Assembly: GCA_023269335.1 (NCBI GenBank)
Contig: JAHFTM010000019.1
Coordinates: 1 to 13,160 of the forward strand
Source of the DNA: Chlamydiia bacterium
GTDB lineage: Bacteria; Chlamydiota; Chlamydiia; Chlamydiales; FEN-1388
Direction of reading: 5' to 3'
Length of the DNA stretch: 13,160 bases
The position numbers and the translations under genes are program-made. Positions 1 to 7,306 of this stretch are shown in pieces (within the stretch, counting starts at the first letter, position 1; every line of letters starts with the position of its first letter). The notes beneath the pieces were generated by a model that was not told the origin of the DNA, ran no database searches, and was given only the letters and a program-made list of their open reading frames with translations.

Positions 1-1680
1 CAAAGTTTGAGTAATATAAAAGCAAACCTTGAGAAGCTTTCAAGATTTACTGAGGATCAAGTTCCTTATCAGACAGGGGAGGTAGGTGAGCTACGCCGTG
101 GCTTAAGCGCGCTACCGGTAAAGGATAGTCTGGCTCTTCTTGAAAATGCACTCAATAATAATCAGCGGGAAATAGTTGGACTAATTTTTAGGAGTACAGA
201 TTTTAGTAAACTTCAAGAAGAGGACTTGAAACAGTTTTTTGCAGTTTATGGGCTCTTACTAAAAGATGACTTTTTTAAAAGAGAAGTTGTATCTAGACCA
301 GATATTGGTAGTAGACTTACTGACTTAATGCCAAACAGTGAGAAAGCTGCTCTCTTTGAAAAAATCACCGCAGTTGTAAAAAAAGACAAGATACAGAAGG
401 CAGATATTGCTGTTTTGAACATGTTATTGAACATTGCTTCAGTAGTTGATAATGCTGCACTCTTACAATTGAAACCGAGTACTTTGAAAGAGGCTATCTG
501 TCTTGCAGCATTATGGCCAGTCATGCCAAATCCGCATCTGCAGGCAGCACATAATTTTGCGCGTGATATGGCAGAAAATTCTCTGGAAGATATATTACTG
601 GGGCTGCAAACAGCTTGTCCAGATGTTGTAGCACAAGTAAAGCTTATTGCTAGTAGTGCTATTTTTGATCGAGTGATTACACAAGCCCTAAGTGCAGAAG
701 ATTATCAAAGGCGCCTTACTGCATATCAAGCAAGTTATTTTGGAAAAGAGCGCAATATAAAAGATCTTCTTACAGCACAATGTGTCGCTGCTGTAAGCGG
801 TACTGCAAGCTCTCCTGATGTATTAGGCAAGTTAAAATTTGCTTGGAATAGAAAAGACTACTGGACACACTTGGCTAACACCTTAACTGTAACTCATTGT
901 ATTAGGATGGATACCCATGATGCATTTGGAAAAGCCAAAGAGCTACTTTTTAAAGAGATTAATACAATTGTAGAGAAAAATGTTCTTCTTAAAGAAGATA
1001 TTGATATTTTGAAAATAATACTCAACTCTGCCCAGAGAATTGACTATGTCAGAGCCTCAAAATTACAACCAAAGAACTTGAAAGAAGCAATTACTTTTGC
1101 AGAAGCATTCTCAGAAGAGGCAGATGAATACCTTGATCTGGCAAGAACATTTGCTTTTGAGATGGCAGAAAACGATCTTGGCCCTTTGCTTCAGGGACTT
1201 CAAGCTACTTGCCCTGTAACATGCGCACAAGTGAAAAAGTTTACACAAGAAAATGAGGCAGCTTTGGAACGGTTGCTTTTACAAGCAGATACTGGGGCTA
1301 AATATGGGACACTTATTGAAGCATATAAAGCTGCAAATCCAGAAAAAAGAGATAAAATAAATGAGCATCTGAAGAAGATCTGCATTGCAGCGCTCTCTCG
1401 TAATGCAAGTCAAGATACGTTATTAAAGGGGTTGCAATCTGCATGGCAAGACCAGGAATATTGGAAAAATATTGGTGAAGCATTAGTACAGGTGCCGTTA
1501 GTAAAAAGAGGGAAAGTTTTTAAGGAAGCACAAGATCTATTTTTTGCGCATATTCGTGCTCTTGCATCAGAGGGTCCTCCAAGTGCACAAGAGCTTACTC
1601 ATTTAAAAGCCTGTTTTGCAAATGCTAAGAAAATTGACAGAGCGTTCATTGCCACTTTAGTTCCCACAAATAGCGCATAG
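1..1680 (+). CDS. Large repeat protein of unknown function, 5' end outside the window
   Basis: I do not recognise a family. The frame is open from base 1. The first possible start is a TTG at 7 with no ribosome binding site in view, so the gene almost certainly begins upstream of the window. Residue numbers count that TTG as 1. The visible 557 residues are predicted to be almost wholly alpha-helical, with no membrane segment. They consist of a divergent repeat of about 198 residues: a degenerate second half (about 1-112), two full units (about 113-310 and 311-508), and the first quarter of a third (509-557). Landmarks recur at fixed distances: a LF/FF pair at 117, 315 and 513; an AWxxxxYW motif at 279 and 479; an ID-x(8,9)-P-x-x-LKEA block. 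The frame stops abruptly inside the third unit, and the same repeat resumes 10 bases later in another frame. It may be a secreted or structural host-interaction protein, but that is only a guess from context. Confidence is high that it is coding and low on role. Confidence 0.85.
   Translation, partial: QSLSNIKANLEKLSRFTEDQVPYQTGEVGELRRGLSALPVKDSLALLENALNNNQREIVGLIFRSTDFSKLQEEDLKQFFAVYGLLLKDDFFKREVVSRPDIGSRLTDLMPNSEKAALFEKITAVVKKDKIQKADIAVLNMLLNIASVVDNAALLQLKPSTLKEAICLAALWPVMPNPHLQAAHNFARDMAENSLEDILLGLQTACPDVVAQVKLIASSAIFDRVITQALSAEDYQRRLTAYQASYFGKERNIKDLLTAQCVAAVSGTASSPDVLGKLKFAWNRKDYWTHLANTLTVTHCIRMDTHDAFGKAKELLFKEINTIVEKNVLLKEDIDILKIILNSAQRIDYVRASKLQPKNLKEAITFAEAFSEEADEYLDLARTFAFEMAENDLGPLLQGLQATCPVTCAQVKKFTQENEAALERLLLQADTGAKYGTLIEAYKAANPEKRDKINEHLKKICIAALSRNASQDTLLKGLQSAWQDQEYWKNIGEALVQVPLVKRGKVFKEAQDLFFAHIRALASEGPPSAQELTHLKACFANAKKIDRAFIATLVPTNSA
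343..936 (+). repeat. Protein repeat unit 1 (about 198 codons)
   Basis: First full copy of the long helical repeat, residues about 113-310 of the first frame. Order of landmarks: ALFEKI, a leucine-rich helix, VDNAALLQLKP, LKEAICLA, FARDMAEN, a LQTACP segment, then AWNRKDYW near the end. It aligns with unit 2 without large gaps. The similarity is at protein level and the DNA copies are well diverged, so this is an old duplication. Confidence 0.8.
937..1530 (+). repeat. Protein repeat unit 2 (about 198 codons)
   Basis: Second full copy, residues about 311-508. It matches unit 1 landmark for landmark: ELLFKEI, RIDYVRASKLQP, LKEAITFA, FAFEMAEN, LQATCP, AWQDQEYW. The LF pair sits exactly 198 residues after that of unit 1. 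Confidence 0.8.
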
Positions 1681-1975
1681 TGCATCTGCAATGTCTTTTG
1701 CTTTAGCTATCTCCGATAAAGATGAGTATAACGCCCTCATGCAGCAGTTTAAACAACATCTTCCAGTGAGCAGAGAGATAGTAGATAGGATAAATTTGAA
1801 GCTAATATGGACTAAAAAGTTATGTGAAAACCCAGTAGCTACTCTTGCTGAGATGAGAGTTGACAGAGCCTGGCAAGGAGACGAGTACTGGAGAAACCTT
1901 GGTGTTGTTCTTGCTCAAGTAGCTAAGCTTCCTTCAAATCGAAAAACAGCAGCTCTTATACAGGCTCTTGTTGCG
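1531..1975 (+). repeat. Protein repeat unit 3, short and frame-shifted
   Basis: The first part of the unit (LFFAHI, KKIDRAFIATLVP) is in the first frame and the last part (DEYNALMQQF, AWQGDEYW) is in the second. The distance from the AW codon of unit 2 (1441) to that of this unit (1868) is 427 nt, against 600 nt between units 1 and 2. About 170 nt are therefore missing and the remainder is out of frame. The lost part is the segment that contains the FAxEMAEN and LQxxCP blocks in units 1 and 2. Confidence 0.7.
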
Positions 1976-4246
1976 CCTACAAAGGAATTTTTTGCACAGA
2001 CGGCTAATCTATTGGCGGCAAGTGGATCTATAGGCCATGACCTGCTTCTTTTAAAAACGATGCTTGAAAATGCTCGAAGAATTGATCATGCAATGACTGG
2101 GAAGATTTTTCCTGCAACCATTGCGCAAGTATTTTGTATGGCTGTTGGATTACCTGAATATGCAAATCTCTATGTGGCAGTGGTGAGAGCACGTGTAGGG
2201 CGCGCAAGCGAAAATAGCTATACTGCTGAAATAGCAAAGCTTAAAAAGCTCTACCCGAAATTTGCTAACGAAGTAAATAATTTTGATTTTTCAGTTCGCT
2301 TTACTTTTGATAAACATCACGTAGCCGAATCAGCAGCTGTCTTAGTCATTCCACCAGCACCTGCAGGGTTTAAGGTAGGGCAATTGATGACTATTTTTGA
2401 GGGTATTAATTTTCATGATAGTACTAAAGAGCCCTACTACAATCCTGCAGAACATTTCAAATCAGATATGGATACTACGAATCTGAATAACATAACGCGA
2501 GATGCTTTACGAGAGCAACTGCAATTATTTGTGAATCGTATTAAGGATAAGCAGGGTTTTTTTGGCACACCCCCAAAAGACTCTGCGGCTTTGAAGGAGT
2601 ACTATGAGACCATAGAAAAGGCCATCACGAACGTATTAAAAAAGTTAAGTGAGTTAGGAGATACACCAGAGGCGCAAGCTAAAAAGGCCAAAATAATCAT
2701 TTCTTTTATACAGGCTTCAACACACTGTGGAACGGCACCTTATGTTTCTTCGCTGGGTATGTTTAAAGAAATCGTTCAAGGAAAAAGTCCTAACTACAAA
2801 GAGAGCTGTTTAGAGACTCTGGCAGAATTTCGAGGGATTATTGCTGAAGGAATCCCGCCAGCTGGTAATGAAAGCGTGGAACATTTTAAAAAATTCATGC
2901 TTGTTTTGGGTAAAAAGTTAAACTTACCGATGGCAAATTTATTTACAGCTGAAGCAGGACTCGCTCGTTTTGGAGCAATGGGCTTTGATGAACGAAGAGA
3001 CGAAGCTATTTTTTGGCAGCGCTATTCAGCTTCTGCAATTCACTCTTGGCTTGTAAGTAGCGTTAACGGAAATGCTGAGGAGCGAGACAAGTGCATTGAA
3101 TGGCTTAAAGCTAACCTTCAGGCAACATGGTCAGGAAAAGCTACTTTTGACGCTGTAAGAGCTGAGGTTGCACAATCAAGACTTCAGCCAAGAGAGTTGA
3201 TTGGATGGCTTGCAGAAGAGCCGCGTGGTATTATTGTGCAGATACATGATGATCAAATCAATAGTGCAATTAAAGCCAGCATGGATGCTCATTTCACTAC
3301 ACAAGTTCAAGCAAGAAAACAGCACTTGAGTGCCGTGGTACAGGCCATGAAAGGTCAAGGGAAAAGCGCAACTGAGATAGTAAAAGCATTGAGAGAGGAC
3401 ACTCTTAGCTGGTTACAAGCGGCAAGCATACCAACAGCGCGCAATACTAGTCTTCCAGTAGCTAGATCTTTAGAAGCAGCCATTAATGAAACAATTGACA
3501 AAGCAGAGGGCACATCGGCTGCCAAAGTAGCTTTAAGAGCTGAAGTGGCGCAGCGATTACAAAGAAGCGATGGCTCTTTTGCTTCTGTGCTGACTTGGTT
3601 GAAGAATGAGAAACAGATTATTCCAGAGATTTCCCCAGCGCTTATTGAGCTAGTTGATGATTTAGTAAAAAATAACGTTCAAGCAGCTCAGCTAGTACCA
3701 TTAATTATAAAAGTAACAGATGCTGAAGCAAGTGACGCAATCGAGGTAGCTATTGATGCGACATCAAAGCCGCAGGCTGAAAAAGAGGCGCTAAAATTTG
3801 AAGCAACAACACGATTAAAACAAAGAGGTGAATCGCTGCATTCGGTACTCACCTGGTTAAATGAAAAAGGGGTTATGCCTCAAATTTCAGCTGATAAAGT
3901 TACAGCAGTTGATGATAAAGCAATAGAAGATGCTATCACTCGTTGGAGTACGCTTGGGCGTGATGTAGCAGTAAATCAATTGATGCTACAAAAACGACAG
4001 AGAGTTCCATATGATAAAATAATAGCAGATCTTAGAGCGCGGCAGGTGCTTGTAGATGTTTCAGATGAAAGTGTGAAGACTTCAACAAAAAAAGCGATCG
4101 ATGACGCCATTCATGCAGCTCAGACGAACGCATTTTTGGGTGAGATAACAGAGCAACAAGGTAGCAAACAGGTTGTAAAGGATGAATGGATTGCTAAGAT
4201 GCTTGTTAGCATGAATGTACTTACGTCACTACAGTTTGCTCGATAA
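1691..4246 (+). CDS. Large repeat protein of unknown function, probably the continuation of the preceding frame
   Basis: No family is recognised. Residues 1-95 match the second half of the 198-residue repeat of the preceding gene (AWxxxxYW at 60-67), and about 97-197 match the first half of a further unit (FF at 100-101, ARRID near 128-132, then a Pro and helical block). Residues about 200-480 are a different domain; it includes a His-Cys-Gly motif with Cys346 followed by YVSSLGMF. From about 485 onwards come short helical repeats, clearest at 614-648 and 700-733 (both contain SVLTWL and end in P-x-IS). The ATG at 1691 has no Shine-Dalgarno sequence, and the frame is already open upstream of it back to 1661, giving residues that also fit the repeat. 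Independent initiation is therefore doubtful. There is no signal peptide or membrane segment. The frame ends 35 bases from the convergent protease gene. It is certainly coding-like; whether it is expressed as a separate protein, or only as the 3' part of a broken gene, is unclear. Confidence 0.75.
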   Translation: MSFALAISDKDEYNALMQQFKQHLPVSREIVDRINLKLIWTKKLCENPVATLAEMRVDRAWQGDEYWRNLGVVLAQVAKLPSNRKTAALIQALVAPTKEFFAQTANLLAASGSIGHDLLLLKTMLENARRIDHAMTGKIFPATIAQVFCMAVGLPEYANLYVAVVRARVGRASENSYTAEIAKLKKLYPKFANEVNNFDFSVRFTFDKHHVAESAAVLVIPPAPAGFKVGQLMTIFEGINFHDSTKEPYYNPAEHFKSDMDTTNLNNITRDALREQLQLFVNRIKDKQGFFGTPPKDSAALKEYYETIEKAITNVLKKLSELGDTPEAQAKKAKIIISFIQASTHCGTAPYVSSLGMFKEIVQGKSPNYKESCLETLAEFRGIIAEGIPPAGNESVEHFKKFMLVLGKKLNLPMANLFTAEAGLARFGAMGFDERRDEAIFWQRYSASAIHSWLVSSVNGNAEERDKCIEWLKANLQATWSGKATFDAVRAEVAQSRLQPRELIGWLAEEPRGIIVQIHDDQINSAIKASMDAHFTTQVQARKQHLSAVVQAMKGQGKSATEIVKALREDTLSWLQAASIPTARNTSLPVARSLEAAINETIDKAEGTSAAKVALRAEVAQRLQRSDGSFASVLTWLKNEKQIIPEISPALIELVDDLVKNNVQAAQLVPLIIKVTDAEASDAIEVAIDATSKPQAEKEALKFEATTRLKQRGESLHSVLTWLNEKGVMPQISADKVTAVDDKAIEDAITRWSTLGRDVAVNQLMLQKRQRVPYDKIIADLRARQVLVDVSDESVKTSTKKAIDDAIHAAQTNAFLGEITEQQGSKQVVKDEWIAKMLVSMNVLTSLQFAR
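1976..2283 (+). repeat. Protein repeat unit 4, first half only
   Basis: Residues about 96-197 of the second frame match the first half of the repeat: KEFFAQ, LKTMLENARRID, IFPATIAQ, then RASEN and KLKKLYPKFANEV, which aligns with the LQATCPVTCAQV block of unit 2. After this the sequence leaves the repeat and enters the central domain. Confidence 0.65.
3530..3634 (+). repeat. Short C-terminal helical repeat, copy a
   Basis: Residues 614-648 of the second frame: ALRAEVAQRL, then SVLTWLKNEK and IPEIS. It shares the pattern AL-x-x-E, R-L-x-x-R, SVLTWL-N and P-x-IS with the copy at 3788-3889, which starts 258 nt (86 codons) further on. Weaker relatives can be seen at about 3151-3245 (AVRAEVAQ, IGWLAEE) and 3970-4075 (LQKRQRVPYDKIIADLR). 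Confidence 0.65.
3788..3889 (+). repeat. Short C-terminal helical repeat, copy b
   Basis: Residues 700-733: ALKFEATTRL, then SVLTWLNEKG and MPQIS. This is the clearest partner of copy a. The linker between copies a and b (about 50 residues) is also helical and acidic, so the full unit is about 86 residues. Confidence 0.65.
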
Positions 4247-4281
4247 TCGTTTCCACAATACCCACAGTTTCCTTAGCTCTC

Positions 4282-7200
4282 CTATTCAATGAGAAGTGGT
4301 GTAGCTAGCTTCTTGTTTTCTTCTTCTGCTATCTTCTGCCCGCAAAAACTTACAAATGAGCCTTGTTGATAGTTTGGAAGTATGCAGTTTGCTGTCACTT
4401 TTTGAATGTCTTGGCAATTAGTAGAAAAAAGTCTGTCGCGAAATGCTTGGCGCATAGTGTCGGTTTTCCCTTCACAAAGAAGAGCGTAGGCAATTACAGC
4501 ACGGCTTCCAGGAGAAATCGGCGCATCAAGATTTTGCAGTAGTTCTAACTTAGCTTCTTCTAAATCACTTGCATCAAAGTCCCCCGCAATCACTTCTGCA
4601 ATTGCATCATCAAAGGCCGATAGCGTGCTAGCAATATTAGGGTCACGATAAGAAAAGAAATAAAAATTTGCGTTTGCTGGGTTGTAGCGAGCCCCAGCAC
4701 CATAGGCTCCACCTTGCTCACGAATACGCGTGTGTAGGGTTGAGTTTTTAAAAATATAGGCTGAAAGTGCTAGAGAAGCACTATCTGGGTGAACATAGGA
4801 TAAAGCTTTAAATGATTTAGCATTGAAGGCAACTGGAGCTGCAATGATATACGCCGTAGGTTGCATTTTCTGTAGTACAAAATCTTCTGCAAAAGCCATA
4901 GGCTCAGCTAGAGGGGTCGAAATTTGCCGCATTGCCAGGCCATAAAAGCCTGCACCAAGGAATCTTTCATAGCTCTTGTTTGAGCAGGTGAGCACAAGAT
5001 CTGTATGGCTCGAGGACTTGAGTGTATGGTGAAAAGAGATAAGTTTTTGACACACCTCGTCGATTTCATCATCGAGATGAGCAGCTAAGTTTTTGATTTT
5101 GCAATAGTATTCAAAGCCCTCTAAGCTATTGGCAAATGAATTAGGAGCACTTTCCTGACTTAATGATAAGCTTATAGCGTATTGCATCGCATTTTGGCTC
5201 AGCGAATTTTCAAGTTGCACAAAGTGCTTTTTGATCAGCTCTTTTATGCGTTCTTTATCACTAAAATCCAAGTTTGACACCATAGCGTTTATAAGTGAGA
5301 AAAGCTTGTCTCCATTGCTTTCAAGGGCCATACCACTGATATGTAGCTTTGGATGAAAAAGGTTGGGGTTTGTAGCCATTTGATACAAAGCTACAGCACA
5401 GCTTACGCCACCAGTATTTTCTTCAATATATTCTAGGTTCTTAAGATAGCTGCGATTACCTACGCCCAGCTGTGGTGCAAGTTCTGAGAAAAGACTCACT
5501 AGCCAGAGATCTTCGGTTGTCATTTGTGGTAAGTCCTGCACCAGGCTTGCGTAGACAAGGCTATTGGTGAAGGCTTCGTGATGGTATACATCAACGCTAC
5601 CAAGGGTCTGTTTTTTAAGGTCAAATGAACGCGCCTTTTTAGGAACTGCTTGTGCTGAAATTTTTGGAAGAGGGTCCACGTCTGTCTTTGCTTGGTATTC
5701 TCTAAGCGCGACTGTATTGGAGAGGATTTTTTCTATCTCCTCTGTTGTCAGCTCTTTGTGCAGATTGTCTAATAAAAGACGCTCGTTTTTTGATTCAACT
5801 TCAGCAAGGGCAGAGCTTGGTTTCATCACGAGACGCACAAGGTGTGCATTTGTGAGAAGATGCTTTTGGACTAAGTCTTGAAAGAGCTGTGGATTTTTTT
5901 GAAGGGCAATTTTTAATTTTTCGAAGTGAGAGTGGATACGAATACCATCTTCTGCTTGTCCTCCATGCTGTTTCGCAAGGGCGCATCTTGAAAAAATTCC
6001 ACCTGCAATTTCTGAACGCGCAATCTCTATCTGATGCAGTGCTCGTGTTATTTGCTGCTCTGTCGGCCCAGTTTGGCAAAATTCTTGAAGTGCCTTTCGG
6101 ATACATGCTTCGAGTGCATCTGCATCAGCCCCATTACAGCCCTCAAAAAAAAGAATGTAAGGGATGTCTGTTTTTGTAACATCTAACAAAGAGTCTGCCT
6201 GTTTGCAAAGACCAGACTTTATGAGCTTAGATTTTAAAGGTGAGGCGTCAGTGTTCATCAAAATGCAGTCCAGGATAGTGAGAGCAAGTACCTCTTCGTT
6301 ATCGGTAACCTGTCCTGTAAGCCAGGAAAAGCTAATGATGTCTTTATTTTGCGTCTCTTTTTCTGCTGCTGGATACAAAAATTCCTTGCGCACAGGCTCC
6401 GAAAAGCGCTTTTGTGGTTGGATAGGTGCAAGTGCTTTACTTGTGTCAGCTGATTCATCAAAGGCATTTGCAGAAAGAAAATCAAGGTGCTTACTTAAGG
6501 GGATATCTCCATAAAAGAAAAAAATGCAGTTGCTTGGCTGGTAGTGTGTTTGATGAAAAGCGACAAGGTCTTTATGTTCAAGTTGGGCAATCTCTTCGGG
6601 ATCGCCGCCAGCATTGTAGGCATAGGGAGAGCCCGGAAAAAGCTCTTTGGTTACTTCTCTTAGTAAAAGACGATAAGGTGAAGAAAGTGCTCCTTTCATT
6701 TCATTGTACACCACGCCCTTATGCTCAAGGGGCGTTGCTGAATCCATAGGATTTGCAAACTCAAGTCTATGCCCTTCTTGTGCAAACGCCATGGGGTCTA
6801 ATAGTGGATTAAACACAGCGTCCAGGTAGACACTAAACAGGTTATAAAAGTCCTCTTCTACTTGTGATGCTGCAGGGTAGCAAGTGTAGTCAGGCCCTGT
6901 CATGGCGTTCATGAAGGTGCTTAAGCTGCGCCTTTTCATAGCATTGAAGGGGTTATTTACAGGAAATTTTTTTGAGCCTTTAAGCGACGTGTGCTCTAAA
7001 ACGTGAGCTACGCCATTAGAAGAAGTAGGGTAGGTGCGAAAACTTATACAAAAAAGATTTTCAGGATCATTGGCTTGAATGTGCACAACTTGTGCACTAC
7101 TTTTTTCATGAGTAAGTTCTGTCAGGTGGCATTGAAGCTCAGGGATGTCGAGTGATTTTGTAACAACAAAGCCCTTATATTGTTTCCCAAATGAAAAATC

Positions 7201-7296
7201 AGTTTCAACTTGAGAAGCAGCTTTCGCTTTTAAAATTCCAAAAGTGAAAAAGCCCATAAGGCTTACGCTAAACACTAAAACAAGAACTTTGCGCAT
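4282..7296 (-). CDS. M16C zinc metalloprotease (insulinase/PreP family), with signal peptide
   Basis: A clamshell M16C peptidase that degrades short peptides inside a closed chamber; 1004 residues fits the family. The N-terminal zinc site is complete: inverted HxxEH at His98, Glu101 and His102, with the third ligand Glu199 in VVYNEMKG. The C-terminal half has the substrate-binding Arg859 and Tyr865 in REQGGAYG, six residues apart as in plant PreP. The M16C-associated linker domain lies in between. Residues 1-26 look like a Sec signal: basic MRK, a hydrophobic stretch, then AKA before the probable cut at Ala27. I infer a periplasmic or exported enzyme, clearing peptides or signal-peptide remnants. 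It is the second gene of an operon, starting 10 bases after the stop of its paralogue, with only a weak AGGT as ribosome binding site. The two copies are very alike around the zinc site (about two thirds identical by eye). Confidence 0.95.
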   Translation of the reverse strand: MRKVLVLVFSVSLMGFFTFGILKAKAASQVETDFSFGKQYKGFVVTKSLDIPELQCHLTELTHEKSSAQVVHIQANDPENLFCISFRTYPTSSNGVAHVLEHTSLKGSKKFPVNNPFNAMKRRSLSTFMNAMTGPDYTCYPAASQVEEDFYNLFSVYLDAVFNPLLDPMAFAQEGHRLEFANPMDSATPLEHKGVVYNEMKGALSSPYRLLLREVTKELFPGSPYAYNAGGDPEEIAQLEHKDLVAFHQTHYQPSNCIFFFYGDIPLSKHLDFLSANAFDESADTSKALAPIQPQKRFSEPVRKEFLYPAAEKETQNKDIISFSWLTGQVTDNEEVLALTILDCILMNTDASPLKSKLIKSGLCKQADSLLDVTKTDIPYILFFEGCNGADADALEACIRKALQEFCQTGPTEQQITRALHQIEIARSEIAGGIFSRCALAKQHGGQAEDGIRIHSHFEKLKIALQKNPQLFQDLVQKHLLTNAHLVRLVMKPSSALAEVESKNERLLLDNLHKELTTEEIEKILSNTVALREYQAKTDVDPLPKISAQAVPKKARSFDLKKQTLGSVDVYHHEAFTNSLVYASLVQDLPQMTTEDLWLVSLFSELAPQLGVGNRSYLKNLEYIEENTGGVSCAVALYQMATNPNLFHPKLHISGMALESNGDKLFSLINAMVSNLDFSDKERIKELIKKHFVQLENSLSQNAMQYAISLSLSQESAPNSFANSLEGFEYYCKIKNLAAHLDDEIDEVCQKLISFHHTLKSSSHTDLVLTCSNKSYERFLGAGFYGLAMRQISTPLAEPMAFAEDFVLQKMQPTAYIIAAPVAFNAKSFKALSYVHPDSASLALSAYIFKNSTLHTRIREQGGAYGAGARYNPANANFYFFSYRDPNIASTLSAFDDAIAEVIAGDFDASDLEEAKLELLQNLDAPISPGSRAVIAYALLCEGKTDTMRQAFRDRLFSTNCQDIQKVTANCILPNYQQGSFVSFCGQKIAEEENKKLATPLLIE

Positions 7297-7306
7297 ATTT
7301 TGGTAC
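7297..7306 (-). promoter_or_regulatory. Ten-base gap between the two protease genes
   Basis: The gap holds no promoter. On the - strand the upstream stop TAG is followed by GTACCAAAAT and then the ATG. The only purine-rich match is AGGT overlapping the stop codon, so the secreted copy probably depends on translational coupling or reinitiation. Confidence 0.5.

Noticed and set aside
7..9. TTG as the start codon of the first gene
   Set aside because: The frame is open to the edge, there is no ribosome binding site in view, and the protein begins in the middle of a repeat pattern. The start is more likely outside the window.
1660..1693. Programmed ribosomal frameshift joining the two repeat frames
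   Set aside because: There is no classical slippery heptamer or downstream structure that I can see, and about 170 nt of the unit are missing. A deletion is simpler. It is not fully excluded.
2600..3000. IpaH-type NEL ubiquitin ligase domain around Cys346
   Set aside because: The surrounding residues do not fit the NEL catalytic pattern, and the protein has no leucine-rich repeats. Only the presence of a Cys suggested it.
4247..4281. Intrinsic terminator between the convergent repeat gene and protease gene
   Set aside because: The 35 bases contain no GC-rich stem followed by a T run on either strand. The AGCTAGCT palindrome just beyond lies in coding sequence and is too short.
5801..6749. 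Several overlapping open frames of 75-116 codons on both strands
   Set aside because: They lie inside the M16C gene, have no ribosome binding sites and give proteins of unnatural composition. They are shadows of the strong coding frame.
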